Shown here: positions 1-7,060 of the stretch, in pieces
How positions within the stretch are numbered: the first letter of the stretch is position 1
Layout of the letters: each line of letters starts with the position of its first letter
DNA from: Ohtaekwangia sp.
Lineage (GTDB): Bacteria; Bacteroidota; Bacteroidia; Cytophagales; Cyclobacteriaceae
DNA length: 64,000 nucleotides
Assembly (NCBI GenBank): GCA_021155195.1
Contig: JAJNPV010000037.1
Location: 1-64,000, forward strand
Direction: 5' to 3'
Notes under the pieces: generated by a model
Told to the model about the DNA's origin: nothing
What the model saw: the letters and a program-made list of their open reading frames with translations, nothing else
The model's database searches: none
Position numbers and translations under genes: made by a program

Positions 1-52
1 AAATATTTCGAATTGGTGCAAGTTGGTCAGGCGACTAACTTCAACAAAAGGC
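1..52. repeat. Direct repeat copy 1 with imperfect hairpin
   Basis: This copy matches 203-254 almost base for base, apart from a two-base length difference before the hairpin. Its hairpin arms AGTTGGTC and GACTAACT carry one position changed relative to copy 2, which would give a G-T pair. The copy begins at the window edge and may extend further left. Confidence 0.6.
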
Positions 53-202
53 ATGGGGTTTCGATTAGATTGTTACTCGCCCGCGAAGACAGCTCACTAA
101 TAGTTTACAGTCATTCCGGGCAAGCGAGATGCAAGAAGATAAAACTCAAACATAATAAATTAAACTAGTGCAGGTACAACAAACAGCGCGACCCGGAATC
201 TC

Positions 203-254
203 AAATATTTCGAATTGGTGCAAAAGTTGGTCAGGCGACCAACTTTAACAAAGG
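203..254. repeat. Direct repeat copy 2 with perfect hairpin
   Basis: Second copy of the repeat at 1-52. It holds a perfect 10-base stem, AAAGTTGGTC (223-232) and GACCAACTTT (237-246), around the loop AGGC. There is no following T-run, so a simple intrinsic terminator is unlikely. The base change between copies partly preserves pairing, which suggests that the hairpin matters. Confidence 0.65.
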
Positions 255-347
255 ATAGCTGCTGCTATTGTTTAGGTTGCACCAACCCAACCCCAAAGTT
301 TATCCAATCCAGAGCGATCAAAGAATCAGAGTAACAATTATTACACA

Positions 348-1136
348 CTATTGACATTCATAACTAAACTCAAACAAGTCAACCCTGATTCCCTGATCCA
401 GTGTAAATTGATTGATGATTCCATTATCTACTAAATAATCATAGGATAAGGTAGTGCCAACGACTCCCTCTTTATCTTTATAGATTAATTCGGTTGTCAC
501 TTGCTCATGGCCAAAAAGATAGTGAGGCGTATTGTAGTAGCGCTCCAGGAAAAGGAATTTTAAATCAACCGTAGTGGATAGCATTTTGGTTTTTATCTCA
601 ATCGAACCTGTGAATTGATCCTGTGTATCATAATAGGAAACCAGGTATTGGAAGTCGCCCGATGTGGGTTGGATCGTAATGTAGAATTCATCAAACGGAT
701 CGGCTTCTCCATCCTTGTATGATTCATAGTCAACCCGGTTAATCTCGTTATCTTCATTGTAGCTTATCGTCCTCTCGGCTCGGGCCTGAGTGATTCCACT
801 TTTTACGATATGCCTGATCAGGCGATCATTTTCATATTCAAACTCAAAGGATGCTAGTAAGTTCGATGGGTTTCTTTTTTCGGCAAGTACAAGTTGATTT
901 TGATCGTTATAGAAATAATTCATTGAATAAAAAAAGCGTGGAGTACCCTCAATAAAGACTGATTTTTTCATTTGCGTCATAACCCCATCTGCGTAAATAA
1001 AATCATACTGCAGTTTTTCACCCCCATGTTGGTAGTCCTGTGATTCGATTGCCTGAATGACTTTACAGGATGAATCTTCATCCTCGGAACAGGAGATCAG
1101 AGAGATAATAACGAACAAAATAATACGCGTTTTCAT
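348..1136 (-). CDS. Predicted surface lipoprotein, unknown function
   Basis: 262 residues. A hydrophobic signal of about 15 residues ends at Cys16, followed at once by the acidic run SEDED. Acidic residues just after the lipid Cys are typical of Bacteroidota lipoproteins sent to the cell surface. The rest consists of alternating short beta-type segments with repeated YND/YEND/YNED turns, resembling the DUF4595/YD-like proteins common in this phylum. I recognise no catalytic motif. It stands alone between the repeat region and the Crp/Fnr remnant, with no operon partner. The function is unknown; the lipoprotein call is firm and the fold comparison is tentative. Confidence 0.8.
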   Translation of the reverse strand: MKTRIILFVIISLISCSEDEDSSCKVIQAIESQDYQHGGEKLQYDFIYADGVMTQMKKSVFIEGTPRFFYSMNYFYNDQNQLVLAEKRNPSNLLASFEFEYENDRLIRHIVKSGITQARAERTISYNEDNEINRVDYESYKDGEADPFDEFYITIQPTSGDFQYLVSYYDTQDQFTGSIEIKTKMLSTTVDLKFLFLERYYNTPHYLFGHEQVTTELIYKDKEGVVGTTLSYDYLVDNGIINQFTLDQGIRVDLFEFSYECQ

Positions 1137-1224
1137 AGGTTTCAGTTAGTGTATAAGTGTAAAACGCGGAACTTGGGAATAGATACAGTGGGGCATGATT
1201 AAAGTAATTTGTAAATTACCAACA

Positions 1225-1347
1225 AAGAAAACCCTCTTCACGCACATTCAGCAATACAGTTGCTAAACCAACTACGCAAAAAAGTTTAAAGGCCAAAAGT
1301 TGAACTGGAAAAGGGTGCCTTTCTTAATCACAGAAGGAAAGATGTGC
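1225..1347 (+). pseudogene. Decayed 5' fragment of a Crp/Fnr-family regulator
   Basis: Read in frame from 1225, this stretch translates to a degraded copy of the first 41 codons of the intact regulator that starts at 2598. KTLFTHIQQ is identical, and FLITEGKMC matches FLITEGKVC of the intact gene. The start codon has become AAG, and a stop codon interrupts after 12 codons. Similarity ends at 1347, about 28 bases from the 3' end of the oppositely oriented monooxygenase gene. The rest of the domain and the whole DNA-binding part are missing. It is therefore a relic of a tandem duplication or of a copy broken by rearrangement. Confidence 0.8.
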
Positions 1348-1374
1348 AGGAGATCTCGCCTGCCCATGTTGAGA

Positions 1375-2409
1375 TTACACATTCCCCAACGCCTCCCTAA
1401 CCTTTGGCGCAATCTTAGTTCCGAAAATTTCAATCGACTTCATGAGCAAAGCATGCGAAGGGCCGCCCACATCCATGTGCGCAGAGAAGCGCGTGAGTCC
1501 AAACATCTCGTTCATGTGTAAAATTTTATCAACCGCTTCATTGGCATCGCCAAACAAATAGGCACCATCGCGACCACGCCCTTGCTCGTATTGGTTAAGC
1601 GAAAAGGGAGGCCACCCACGGCTGGCACCCACGCGATTCATCTGAGCCGAGTACACCGGATAGTATACATCAGCTGTTTGTTTACTGTTCTCACCAAAGA
1701 AACTATGCATGTGCACACCTACTTGCAGGTTCTTTTTATCGTGCCCGAATTTTTCGTATAGCTCTTTATAGTATTGAAATAACGGCTTGAACTGAGCCGG
1801 ATTACCACCAATAATGGCAAACATAACCGGCAGCCCTAACCGGGCAGCCCGCACAACAGATTCGGGCGTGCCACCCACGGCCACCCAAATGTGTAACGGA
1901 TTATTCATTGCACGCGGCAACACCTGTTGGTCTTGCAAGGGGGCCCTGAATTTTCCTTTCCACGTAACACGTTCTTCTTTGCTAATGGCCAATAGCAATT
2001 CCAGTTTCTCTTCAAATAATTCGTTGTAGTTGTTCAGGTTATAACCATATAGCGGAAAGGATTCTATAAAGCTGCCGCGGCCCGTCATTAATTCTGCACG
2101 GCCCTTGCTGAGTTGATCTAGCGTTGCAAAACTCTGGTAGATTCGAACGGGGTCGGAGGAACTCAACACGGTAACGGCACTCCCCAACTTGATGTTCTTG
2201 GTAACCGAGGCGGCAGCCGCCAATACAACTTCCGGAACACTCACTGCATAGTCAGGGCGATGATGTTCACCGATTCCAAAAAAATCAATGCCAACTTCAT
2301 CCATCAGCTTTATTTCTTCAATCAATTCGCGCAAGCGTTCCCCTGCCGGCAAAGGGTTACCCGAATCATCATAATGATTGTCGCCAAACATGCCAATACC
2401 TAATTTCAT
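1375..2409 (-). CDS. LLM-class flavin-dependent oxidoreductase
   Basis: 344 residues, usual length for a bacterial luciferase-like monooxygenase (TIM barrel using reduced FMN or F420). The N-terminus MKLGIGMFGD begins the barrel. The GIGEHHRPDYAVS segment, LGSAVTVLSSSDPVRIYQ and the ELMTGRGS phosphate-binding region are characteristic. A later HMDVGG stretch fits the C-terminal barrel strands. The substrate cannot be read from sequence; members of this subgroup are usually annotated only to family. The gene is divergent from the Crp/Fnr regulator at 2598. A decayed copy of that regulator's 5' end lies against its 3' end, so the gene sits between an intact and a broken copy of the same regulator. 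Confidence 0.9.
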   Translation of the reverse strand: MKLGIGMFGDNHYDDSGNPLPAGERLRELIEEIKLMDEVGIDFFGIGEHHRPDYAVSVPEVVLAAAASVTKNIKLGSAVTVLSSSDPVRIYQSFATLDQLSKGRAELMTGRGSFIESFPLYGYNLNNYNELFEEKLELLLAISKEERVTWKGKFRAPLQDQQVLPRAMNNPLHIWVAVGGTPESVVRAARLGLPVMFAIIGGNPAQFKPLFQYYKELYEKFGHDKKNLQVGVHMHSFFGENSKQTADVYYPVYSAQMNRVGASRGWPPFSLNQYEQGRGRDGAYLFGDANEAVDKILHMNEMFGLTRFSAHMDVGGPSHALLMKSIEIFGTKIAPKVREALGNV

Positions 2410-2597
2410 ATTTTCTTGAGCGTTGATTTAAACAATGTAGACAACGTGATGGAGTTATAAGTTCCCGTGTTTAAAGGATTCCAATGTTCAATGTTGAGAA
2501 AGCGAAAGATAAAAAATGGATAGGTATATTGGTGCTGATATTTTGTAAGGAACGATGCACGTGGAGTGTTAAACCTGCATAAATGTATGACTTGTTA

Positions 2598-3161
2598 ATG
2601 AAAACCCTCTTCACCCACATTCAACAACATTGCAAACTAAACAACCCAACTTTGAAAAGTTTGGAAGTAGCCTTACAAAAATTGGAGTTACGAAAAGGTG
2701 ACTTTTTAATCACGGAGGGTAAAGTGTGCAACCATGTTTACTTCCTTGAGCAGGGATGTGTGCGTGGTTTTTATAATCTGGATGGAAAAGAGATCAGCTA
2801 TTGGTTTGCCTTTGAAAATAATTTTGTGACTTCTTTCTTCAGTTTTATTACCCGCAAACCGGGAGTAGAAAATATTCAACTGATAGAAGATTGTACGCTT
2901 TGGGCAATCACGTATGACGACTTGCAAAAACTTTATACAAAGCATCCGGATATGGAACGGCTCGGCCGCATTATGCACGAGCGGTATTATGTCATGTTGG
3001 AGGAACGATTTGTAAGCAATCATTTTAAAGAAGCCCGCGAGCGTTATGAAAATTTGCTCACGCACGCACCCCATATTTTACAGCGTGTTCCATTAGGCTA
3101 CATCGCTTCCTATCTTGGTATCACACAAGAAACATTGAGCCGCATTCGAGGCAGGTCTTAA
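2598..3161 (+). CDS. Crp/Fnr-family transcriptional regulator
   Basis: 187 residues from ATG 2598. I prefer this start to the in-frame ATG at 2583 because similarity with the decayed paralogue at 1225 begins exactly at MKTLFTHIQQ. A cyclic-nucleotide-binding-type beta roll occupies about residues 20-110 (KGDFLITEGKVCNHVYFLEQG). A helix-turn-helix lies at the extreme C-terminus, IASYLGITQETLSRIRG. The ETLSR recognition helix carries the E-xx-SR pattern that reads TTGAT half-sites in FNR. There is no N-terminal Cys cluster, so it is not a canonical iron-sulfur FNR; the ligand is unknown. An FNR-like box lies 57 bases downstream, before the next gene. Confidence 0.9.
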   Translation: MKTLFTHIQQHCKLNNPTLKSLEVALQKLELRKGDFLITEGKVCNHVYFLEQGCVRGFYNLDGKEISYWFAFENNFVTSFFSFITRKPGVENIQLIEDCTLWAITYDDLQKLYTKHPDMERLGRIMHERYYVMLEERFVSNHFKEARERYENLLTHAPHILQRVPLGYIASYLGITQETLSRIRGRS

Positions 3162-3176
3162 CAATAAATTCATTTT

Positions 3177-3197
3177 CCCCTCTCCTTTGGAGAGGGG
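3177..3197 (+). repeat. Strong hairpin 3' of the Crp/Fnr gene
   Basis: A perfect 9-base stem, CCCCTCTCC (3177-3185) and GGAGAGGGG (3189-3197), closes a 3-base loop just after the regulator. The following sequence is G-rich, not T-rich. It therefore resembles the interspersed CCCCTCTCC-type palindromes often found between Bacteroidota genes rather than a classical terminator, though it could still slow transcription. Confidence 0.55.
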
Positions 3198-3215
3198 GCA
3201 GGGGTGAGGTCCATT

Positions 3216-3261
3216 ATTTGACATATATCAAATAGTAATGACAGGAGGCCAAATACCTTTG
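3216..3261 (+). promoter_or_regulatory. FNR-like operator and -7 element before yiaA
   Basis: ATTTGA (3216-3221) and TCAAAT (3228-3233) form a perfect inverted repeat with a 6-base spacer. The core TTGACATATATCAA (3218-3231) differs from the FNR consensus TTGAT-N4-ATCAA at one base. A Bacteroidota -7 element, TACCTTTG, lies at 3254-3261, and no TTG is found at the usual -33 position. If transcription starts near 3265, the box is centred near -41, the class II activator position. An activator of the Crp/Fnr type replacing the missing -33 contact is therefore a reasonable inference. Confidence 0.6.
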
Positions 3262-3280
3262 ATCCATAAATTAACTACTT

Positions 3281-3700
3281 ATGGAAAACAAAATGATTCA
3301 AAAACCTTCAAATGCATTTATCGCAGCCTCTTGGGTAGCATTGCTAACCGGAGCCATTGCTTTTATCATTGGGTTATGGAATGCCGAAATGGAGTTGAAT
3401 GAAAAGGGATATTATTTCACCGTGCTTATGTTTGGATTGTTTGCGGCCATTTCCTTACAAAAAGCTGTGCGCGATCAGTTGGAAGGAATTCCGGTTACTA
3501 ACATTTACCACAGCCTTGCCTGGTTTTCAACCGTGTTGGCTGTAGTACTTTTAGTGGTCGGCTTATGGAATGCAACACTCTTGCGAAGCGAAAAAGGTTT
3601 TTATGCCATGTCATTTACGCTGAGTTTGTTTGGTGCTATTGCCGTGCAAAAAAATACCCGTGATAGCCAGGCTGCTCAGCCCCCGTTTGATCACAATTAA
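3281..3700 (+). CDS. yiaA: YiaA/YiaB-family inner-membrane protein
   Basis: 139 residues with four hydrophobic segments arranged as an internal duplication. Each half has a GLWNA motif between two membrane spans, then an EKG(Y/F)Y segment, then a QK-x-x-RD end (about residues 13-65 and 80-130). This matches the YiaA/YiaB two-helix repeat family of inner-membrane proteins, whose molecular function is unknown. It follows the Crp/Fnr gene in the same direction but has its own -7 element and FNR-like box, and it ends in a clear terminator, so it is probably a single-gene unit controlled by a Crp/Fnr regulator. Confidence 0.85.
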   Translation: MENKMIQKPSNAFIAASWVALLTGAIAFIIGLWNAEMELNEKGYYFTVLMFGLFAAISLQKAVRDQLEGIPVTNIYHSLAWFSTVLAVVLLVVGLWNATLLRSEKGFYAMSFTLSLFGAIAVQKNTRDSQAAQPPFDHN

Positions 3701-3720
3701 AAACGAATCATAATTGTTTT

Positions 3721-3752
3721 AAAGGAGTCTCCCGTTGGAGGCTCCTTTTTTA
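3721..3752 (+). terminator. Intrinsic terminator after yiaA
   Basis: The stem AAAGGAGTCTCC with GGAGGCTCCTTT, loop CGTT and one T-G mismatch, is followed by a T-run. It lies 20 bases after the yiaA stop and separates that gene from the ammonium transport module. Confidence 0.85.
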
Positions 3753-3861
3753 TTTGCCGAATTAGCAGTTTTTAGATAGTCTGGCCCAATAATATCCAAC
3801 CTAACACTTGACTAGTTGCCGAATGGTTTTATTTTTAAACCCAGTTCAAAATCTACCTAAA

Positions 3862-5190
3862 ATGATGAAGAAACGCTCGTTTTATTCGCGACTAGCATTT
3901 GTTTTACTCCTACTTATTCCAATCAGTGCATTTTCTCAGGATAATGCTATTGATTCGGGGGCTACCGCCTGGATGCTTACATCTACTGCCCTGGTTTTGC
4001 TGATGATACCCGGCCTGGCTATGTTTTATGGTGGTTTAGTGCGAACAAAAAATGTGTTGGGCACGATGATGCACAGTTTTGCCGCCATGGGAATCATGAC
4101 ATTGCTTTGGGTAATCTGTGGCTATAGTATGGCATTTGGCCCCAATGTGTTGGGAGGTTGGTTTGGCTGGAATGCAGATAATTTTTTACTGCGTGGAATT
4201 GATGAGTCGGTATCCAATGGTATTCCAGAATATGTATTCTCTATGTTTCAGGCAAAGTTTGCCATCATTACACCGGCATTGATTGCAGGTGCATTTGCCG
4301 AGCGTGTATCCTTCAAAGCCTATTGTATTTTTATTGCCTTGTGGGGAGTCCTTATTTATAATCCACTATGTCATTGGGTGTGGGCATCTGATGGGTTTCT
4401 TTTTAACATGGGACCAAAAGGCGCGATTGATTTTGCGGGTGGCACGGTAGTTCATATCTCTGCTGGAATAAGCGGGTTAGTAGCTGTGTTGTATCTGGGC
4501 GGACGAAAATCATTTAAGCATTTGCAAATGCGGCCTAACAATTTGGTGATGACATTGATTGGTGGCGGACTTTTATGGGTAGGTTGGTTCGGGTTTAATG
4601 CAGGAAGCAGCTTAACCAGCGGGCTAACAACCGCACAGGCAATAACCGTTACACAAGTAGCAGCTGCAGCGGGCGCCATCGCATGGATGATTATTGAAGG
4701 CTTGCACCAGGGCAAAGCAACTGCACTTGGTTTTGTTTCAGGAGTGTTGGCCGGGCTTGTCGCGATTACACCTGCAGCCGGCGTGGTGCAACCGGGAGGC
4801 GCAATTATTCTGGGAGTGTTAGCATCTGTAATTTGCTATTATGCCATTATCTTAAAAAATAAACTTGGATACGATGATACTTTGGATGCATTTGGTATTC
4901 ACGGTGTAGGTGGAATTGTGGGCGCATTGTGTTTGAGCTTTTTTATACGCGATAGCTGGATGCGTGATGCAGCAGAAGCAGCGGGTGGAAGTTGGACGAT
5001 GTGGCAGCAGTTTGGTATTCAGTTGTTGGCGGTGGGAATTGCTATTGCGTATGCAGCCATTGGTACATTCCTGATTCTATTTGTAGTGAACAAGTTTGTT
5101 AAAATCCGGTCAACAGACGAGGCTGAGATGAAAGGGTTGGATAATTTCTACCACGGTGAACGCGGGTATGGTATGATCAACCCCAATTAA
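3862..5190 (+). CDS. amtB: Ammonium transporter (Amt family)
   Basis: 442 residues from ATG 3862, chosen because it begins a clean cleavable signal peptide (MMKKR, hydrophobic stretch, AFSQ); codons further upstream would add an unrelated leader. About 11 membrane spans follow. Family landmarks are AMFYGGLVRTKN, GYSMAFGPN, FAERVSFKAY, the first pore histidine in GTVVHISAG and the second in AFGIHGVGG. It moves ammonium or ammonia across the inner membrane. A PII gene follows after 33 bases, the standard partner that plugs the channel when nitrogen is plentiful. A possible weak site in regulation is not visible: I found no clear -33/-7 pair upstream. Confidence 0.95.
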   Translation: MMKKRSFYSRLAFVLLLLIPISAFSQDNAIDSGATAWMLTSTALVLLMIPGLAMFYGGLVRTKNVLGTMMHSFAAMGIMTLLWVICGYSMAFGPNVLGGWFGWNADNFLLRGIDESVSNGIPEYVFSMFQAKFAIITPALIAGAFAERVSFKAYCIFIALWGVLIYNPLCHWVWASDGFLFNMGPKGAIDFAGGTVVHISAGISGLVAVLYLGGRKSFKHLQMRPNNLVMTLIGGGLLWVGWFGFNAGSSLTSGLTTAQAITVTQVAAAAGAIAWMIIEGLHQGKATALGFVSGVLAGLVAITPAAGVVQPGGAIILGVLASVICYYAIILKNKLGYDDTLDAFGIHGVGGIVGALCLSFFIRDSWMRDAAEAAGGSWTMWQQFGIQLLAVGIAIAYAAIGTFLILFVVNKFVKIRSTDEAEMKGLDNFYHGERGYGMINPN

Positions 5191-5223
5191 GAATTAGTTT
5201 TAATAGCTATAACCAACTATTGC

Positions 5224-5571
5224 ATGAAACTCCTCATCGCTATCATTCGTGAAAATCAATTGGATCAGGTACGGGTTGCTTTGATTGAAGCCGGCATTTC
5301 CAGAATTACAGTCAGTCATGTCTCGGGGCATGGAAGACAACTTCAGCCTGAAGAAATTTACCGCGGGCAAAAAGTTGTGCCCAACCTTGTTCCAAATATT
5401 CGCATCGAAATTGCTGTGAACGATGACTTTGTAAAGCCGACCATCGATGCAATTTTAAAGGCCTCTACGCCACATGAAAGTGGAATGATTGGCAGCGGTA
5501 AAATCTTTGTGCTTCCGCTTGAAAATGTAGTGCGACTGCGCACGGGGGAGCAAGGTTCGGAGGCAATCTGA
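5224..5571 (+). CDS. glnK: PII nitrogen regulatory protein (GlnK type)
   Basis: 115 residues, usual PII length. The first 50 residues align with enterobacterial GlnB without gaps: conserved Gly37-Arg38 (HGRQ) at the base of the T-loop and Tyr46 in EIYRG. Position 51, the uridylylated Tyr in E. coli, is Val here, and position 58 is Asn in place of the usual Lys. The B-loop is retained as IGSGKIFVLPL, and the C-terminus VRLRTGEQGSEAI is canonical. It lies directly behind amtB, so blocking of that transporter is its likely job. Without Tyr51 it cannot be controlled by uridylylation at that site; control by ATP, ADP and 2-oxoglutarate binding would remain possible. Confidence 0.93.
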   Translation: MKLLIAIIRENQLDQVRVALIEAGISRITVSHVSGHGRQLQPEEIYRGQKVVPNLVPNIRIEIAVNDDFVKPTIDAILKASTPHESGMIGSGKIFVLPLENVVRLRTGEQGSEAI

Positions 5572-5615
5572 ATAAAATTTCTTAAGTTGTATCCATTCAC
5601 CTCAACTGAAAAGAT

Positions 5616-6047
5616 ATGGAATCAACCAACAAACCTGCTACCTGGTTTTGGATTGTAAGTGCAATTGCCCTCCTCTGGAATTTAATGGGGGTAATGGCCT
5701 ACATCGCGCAAGTTACTATGAGCCCCGAAGCCTTGCAGGCACTGCCGGAAAACGAACGAGCACTTTATGAATCAGCCCCAGCGTGGGCCACCGGTGCATT
5801 TGCTATTGCAGTGTGGGGTGGTGCGCTAGGATCTGTTTTGTTGTTGTTACGAAGAAAATTAGCAACCTCAGTACTCATCGTTTCTTTCATCGGAATTATT
5901 GTTCAGATGGTTCATTCTTTTGGAATCGCCAATTCTATTGAAGTCTACGGACCGGGTGGTTTGATTATGCCTATTATGGTTTTATTTATTGGTGCTGGTT
6001 TAATTTGGTTTTCCCGTAAGGCTTCAACAAATGGGTGGTTGAAATAA
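5616..6047 (+). CDS. Four-helix membrane protein, unknown function
   Basis: 143 residues with four membrane spans at about residues 10-30, 58-78, 83-104 and 114-133. A hydrophilic loop MSPEALQALPENERALYES lies between spans 1 and 2. Proteins of this pattern are frequent in Bacteroidota and are sometimes labelled sugar transporter, but nothing here supports a transport activity. It is 44 bases after glnK in the same direction and could be co-transcribed, though no functional tie to nitrogen is visible. It is followed by an AraC regulator. Confidence 0.75.
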   Translation: MESTNKPATWFWIVSAIALLWNLMGVMAYIAQVTMSPEALQALPENERALYESAPAWATGAFAIAVWGGALGSVLLLLRRKLATSVLIVSFIGIIVQMVHSFGIANSIEVYGPGGLIMPIMVLFIGAGLIWFSRKASTNGWLK

Positions 6048-6071
6048 CAATCGCTGGTTCTTTGATTTTAT

Positions 6072-6079
6072 TAATTTTG
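6072..6079 (+). promoter_or_regulatory. -7 element very close to the AraC start codon
   Basis: TAATTTTG matches the Bacteroidota TAnnTTTG element and ends only four bases before the ATG at 6084. If used, the transcript would be nearly leaderless. No good TTG lies at the expected -33 distance, so support is partial. Confidence 0.4.
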
Positions 6080-6083
6080 CGGC

Positions 6084-6968
6084 ATGATTACCAGACAGGC
6101 AGTTGCAGAATTTGTAGAAAAAGGGAAAGTGAGCATTAACCAAACCGATAAACCCCTTGTGCGGGTTCATAAGTTTGAAGAATCCGCTAACAATGTAATC
6201 CTTCCCTACAGCAGGCGCGATTATTATAAAGTTTGGATAGTTCTAAAGCCCTCTAAAATTCATTATGCTACGCGTAGCATTGAGATCACCGGGCCGGCAT
6301 TGATCTTCTCCAATCCCTTAGTGCCTTATTCATTTGAAAGTGGTCCTGATCATGCAGGGTACATGTGCATTTTCACGGAAGAATTTCTGAAAGTAAACGG
6401 AAGGGGCGATACATTACAAGATTCCCCACTCTTTAAAATTGGTAGCAACCCGGTCTTCTTCCTGAGTGCAGGGCAGCTCTCATTTATTATAGGGCTGTTT
6501 GAAAAAATGCTAGCCGAGCTTGGTTCTAACTACGTTCACCGACATGAGCTCATTCGCAACTATGTGAATTTACTGATTCACGAAGGATTAAAAATGGAAC
6601 CTGCGCTCAACGCTGTTAAATATCACAACGCAACCGAACGCATTGCTAATTTGTTTTTAGAATTATTGGAACGACAATTTCCAATTGAGTCTCCACAGCA
6701 TGCACTTCGTTTGCGTAAAGCAAGTGACTATGCAGAAAGCCTTTCCATACATGTTAATCACCTCAACCATGTGGTACGCGAAGCCACCGGTAAAACAACT
6801 ACGGTGCTAATTGCTGAACGAATGGTGGCCGAAGCGAAGGCTTTACTAAAACACACCGACCTCAGCATTGCCGAAATTGCCTATTGCCTGGGATTTGAAT
6901 ACCCCAATTACTTCAATAACTTCTTTAAGAAGAACACCGGGCTCACCCCATTGGCGGTGCGAAAGTGA
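6084..6968 (+). CDS. AraC-family transcriptional regulator
   Basis: 294 residues. An N-terminal cupin-like sensor region covers about residues 20-130. The two-helix-turn-helix AraC/XylS domain occupies about residues 190-294. ADYAESLSIHVNHLNHVVREATGKTT is the first unit (recognition helix VNHLNHVV) and LSIAEIAYCLGFEYPNYFNNFFKKNTGLTP is the classical C-terminal signature; only parts are quoted for length. The gene lies 36 bases after the membrane protein gene and 92 before an aldo/keto reductase in the same direction, so that reductase is a plausible target. The inducer is unknown. Confidence 0.92.
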   Translation: MITRQAVAEFVEKGKVSINQTDKPLVRVHKFEESANNVILPYSRRDYYKVWIVLKPSKIHYATRSIEITGPALIFSNPLVPYSFESGPDHAGYMCIFTEEFLKVNGRGDTLQDSPLFKIGSNPVFFLSAGQLSFIIGLFEKMLAELGSNYVHRHELIRNYVNLLIHEGLKMEPALNAVKYHNATERIANLFLELLERQFPIESPQHALRLRKASDYAESLSIHVNHLNHVVREATGKTTTVLIAERMVAEAKALLKHTDLSIAEIAYCLGFEYPNYFNNFFKKNTGLTPLAVRK

Positions 6969-7027
6969 TTCTTTGATTTTTATACCTATTACTTTGAAAG
7001 TTACAACAGCCCGCAAGAAGCGCAGGC

Positions 7028-7035
7028 TACTTTTG
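7028..7035 (+). promoter_or_regulatory. -7 element before aldo/keto reductase
   Basis: TACTTTTG fits the Bacteroidota TAnnTTTG element, 25 bases before the reductase ATG. The only TTG nearby (6994-6996) is too far for a standard -33 box, so an activator such as the upstream AraC protein could be needed. Confidence 0.45.
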
Positions 7036-7060
7036 TATTCGTAACAAACATTAAAAAAGC

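Larger units (their letters stand above)
1..347. other. Intergenic stretch with repeats, no gene seen
   Basis: No convincing coding frame was found here. The stretch holds two copies of a roughly 52-base direct repeat (1-52 and 203-254). Between and overlapping them is an 8-base inverted pair, ATTCCGGG at 113-120 and CCCGGAAT at 192-199. A 9-base arm, TTGGTGCAA (13-21 and again 215-223), has its inverse TTGCACCAA at 277-285. The left edge is cut by the window, so the full unit may be longer. Confidence 0.6.

Noticed and set aside
1..285. Integron attC sites or CRISPR repeats
   Set aside because: The hairpins lack GTTRRRY/RYYYAAC ends and there are only two copies about 200 bases apart with unlike sequence between; no integrase or cas gene is near.
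1300..1521. 73-codon plus-strand open frame crossing the end of the monooxygenase gene
   Set aside because: Its first part is the decayed Crp/Fnr relic and the rest is the antisense of a clear gene; no start signal or family match as a unit.
2706..3074. 122-codon minus-strand frame inside the Crp/Fnr gene
   Set aside because: Antisense of the regulator, with no supporting promoter, signal or family pattern.
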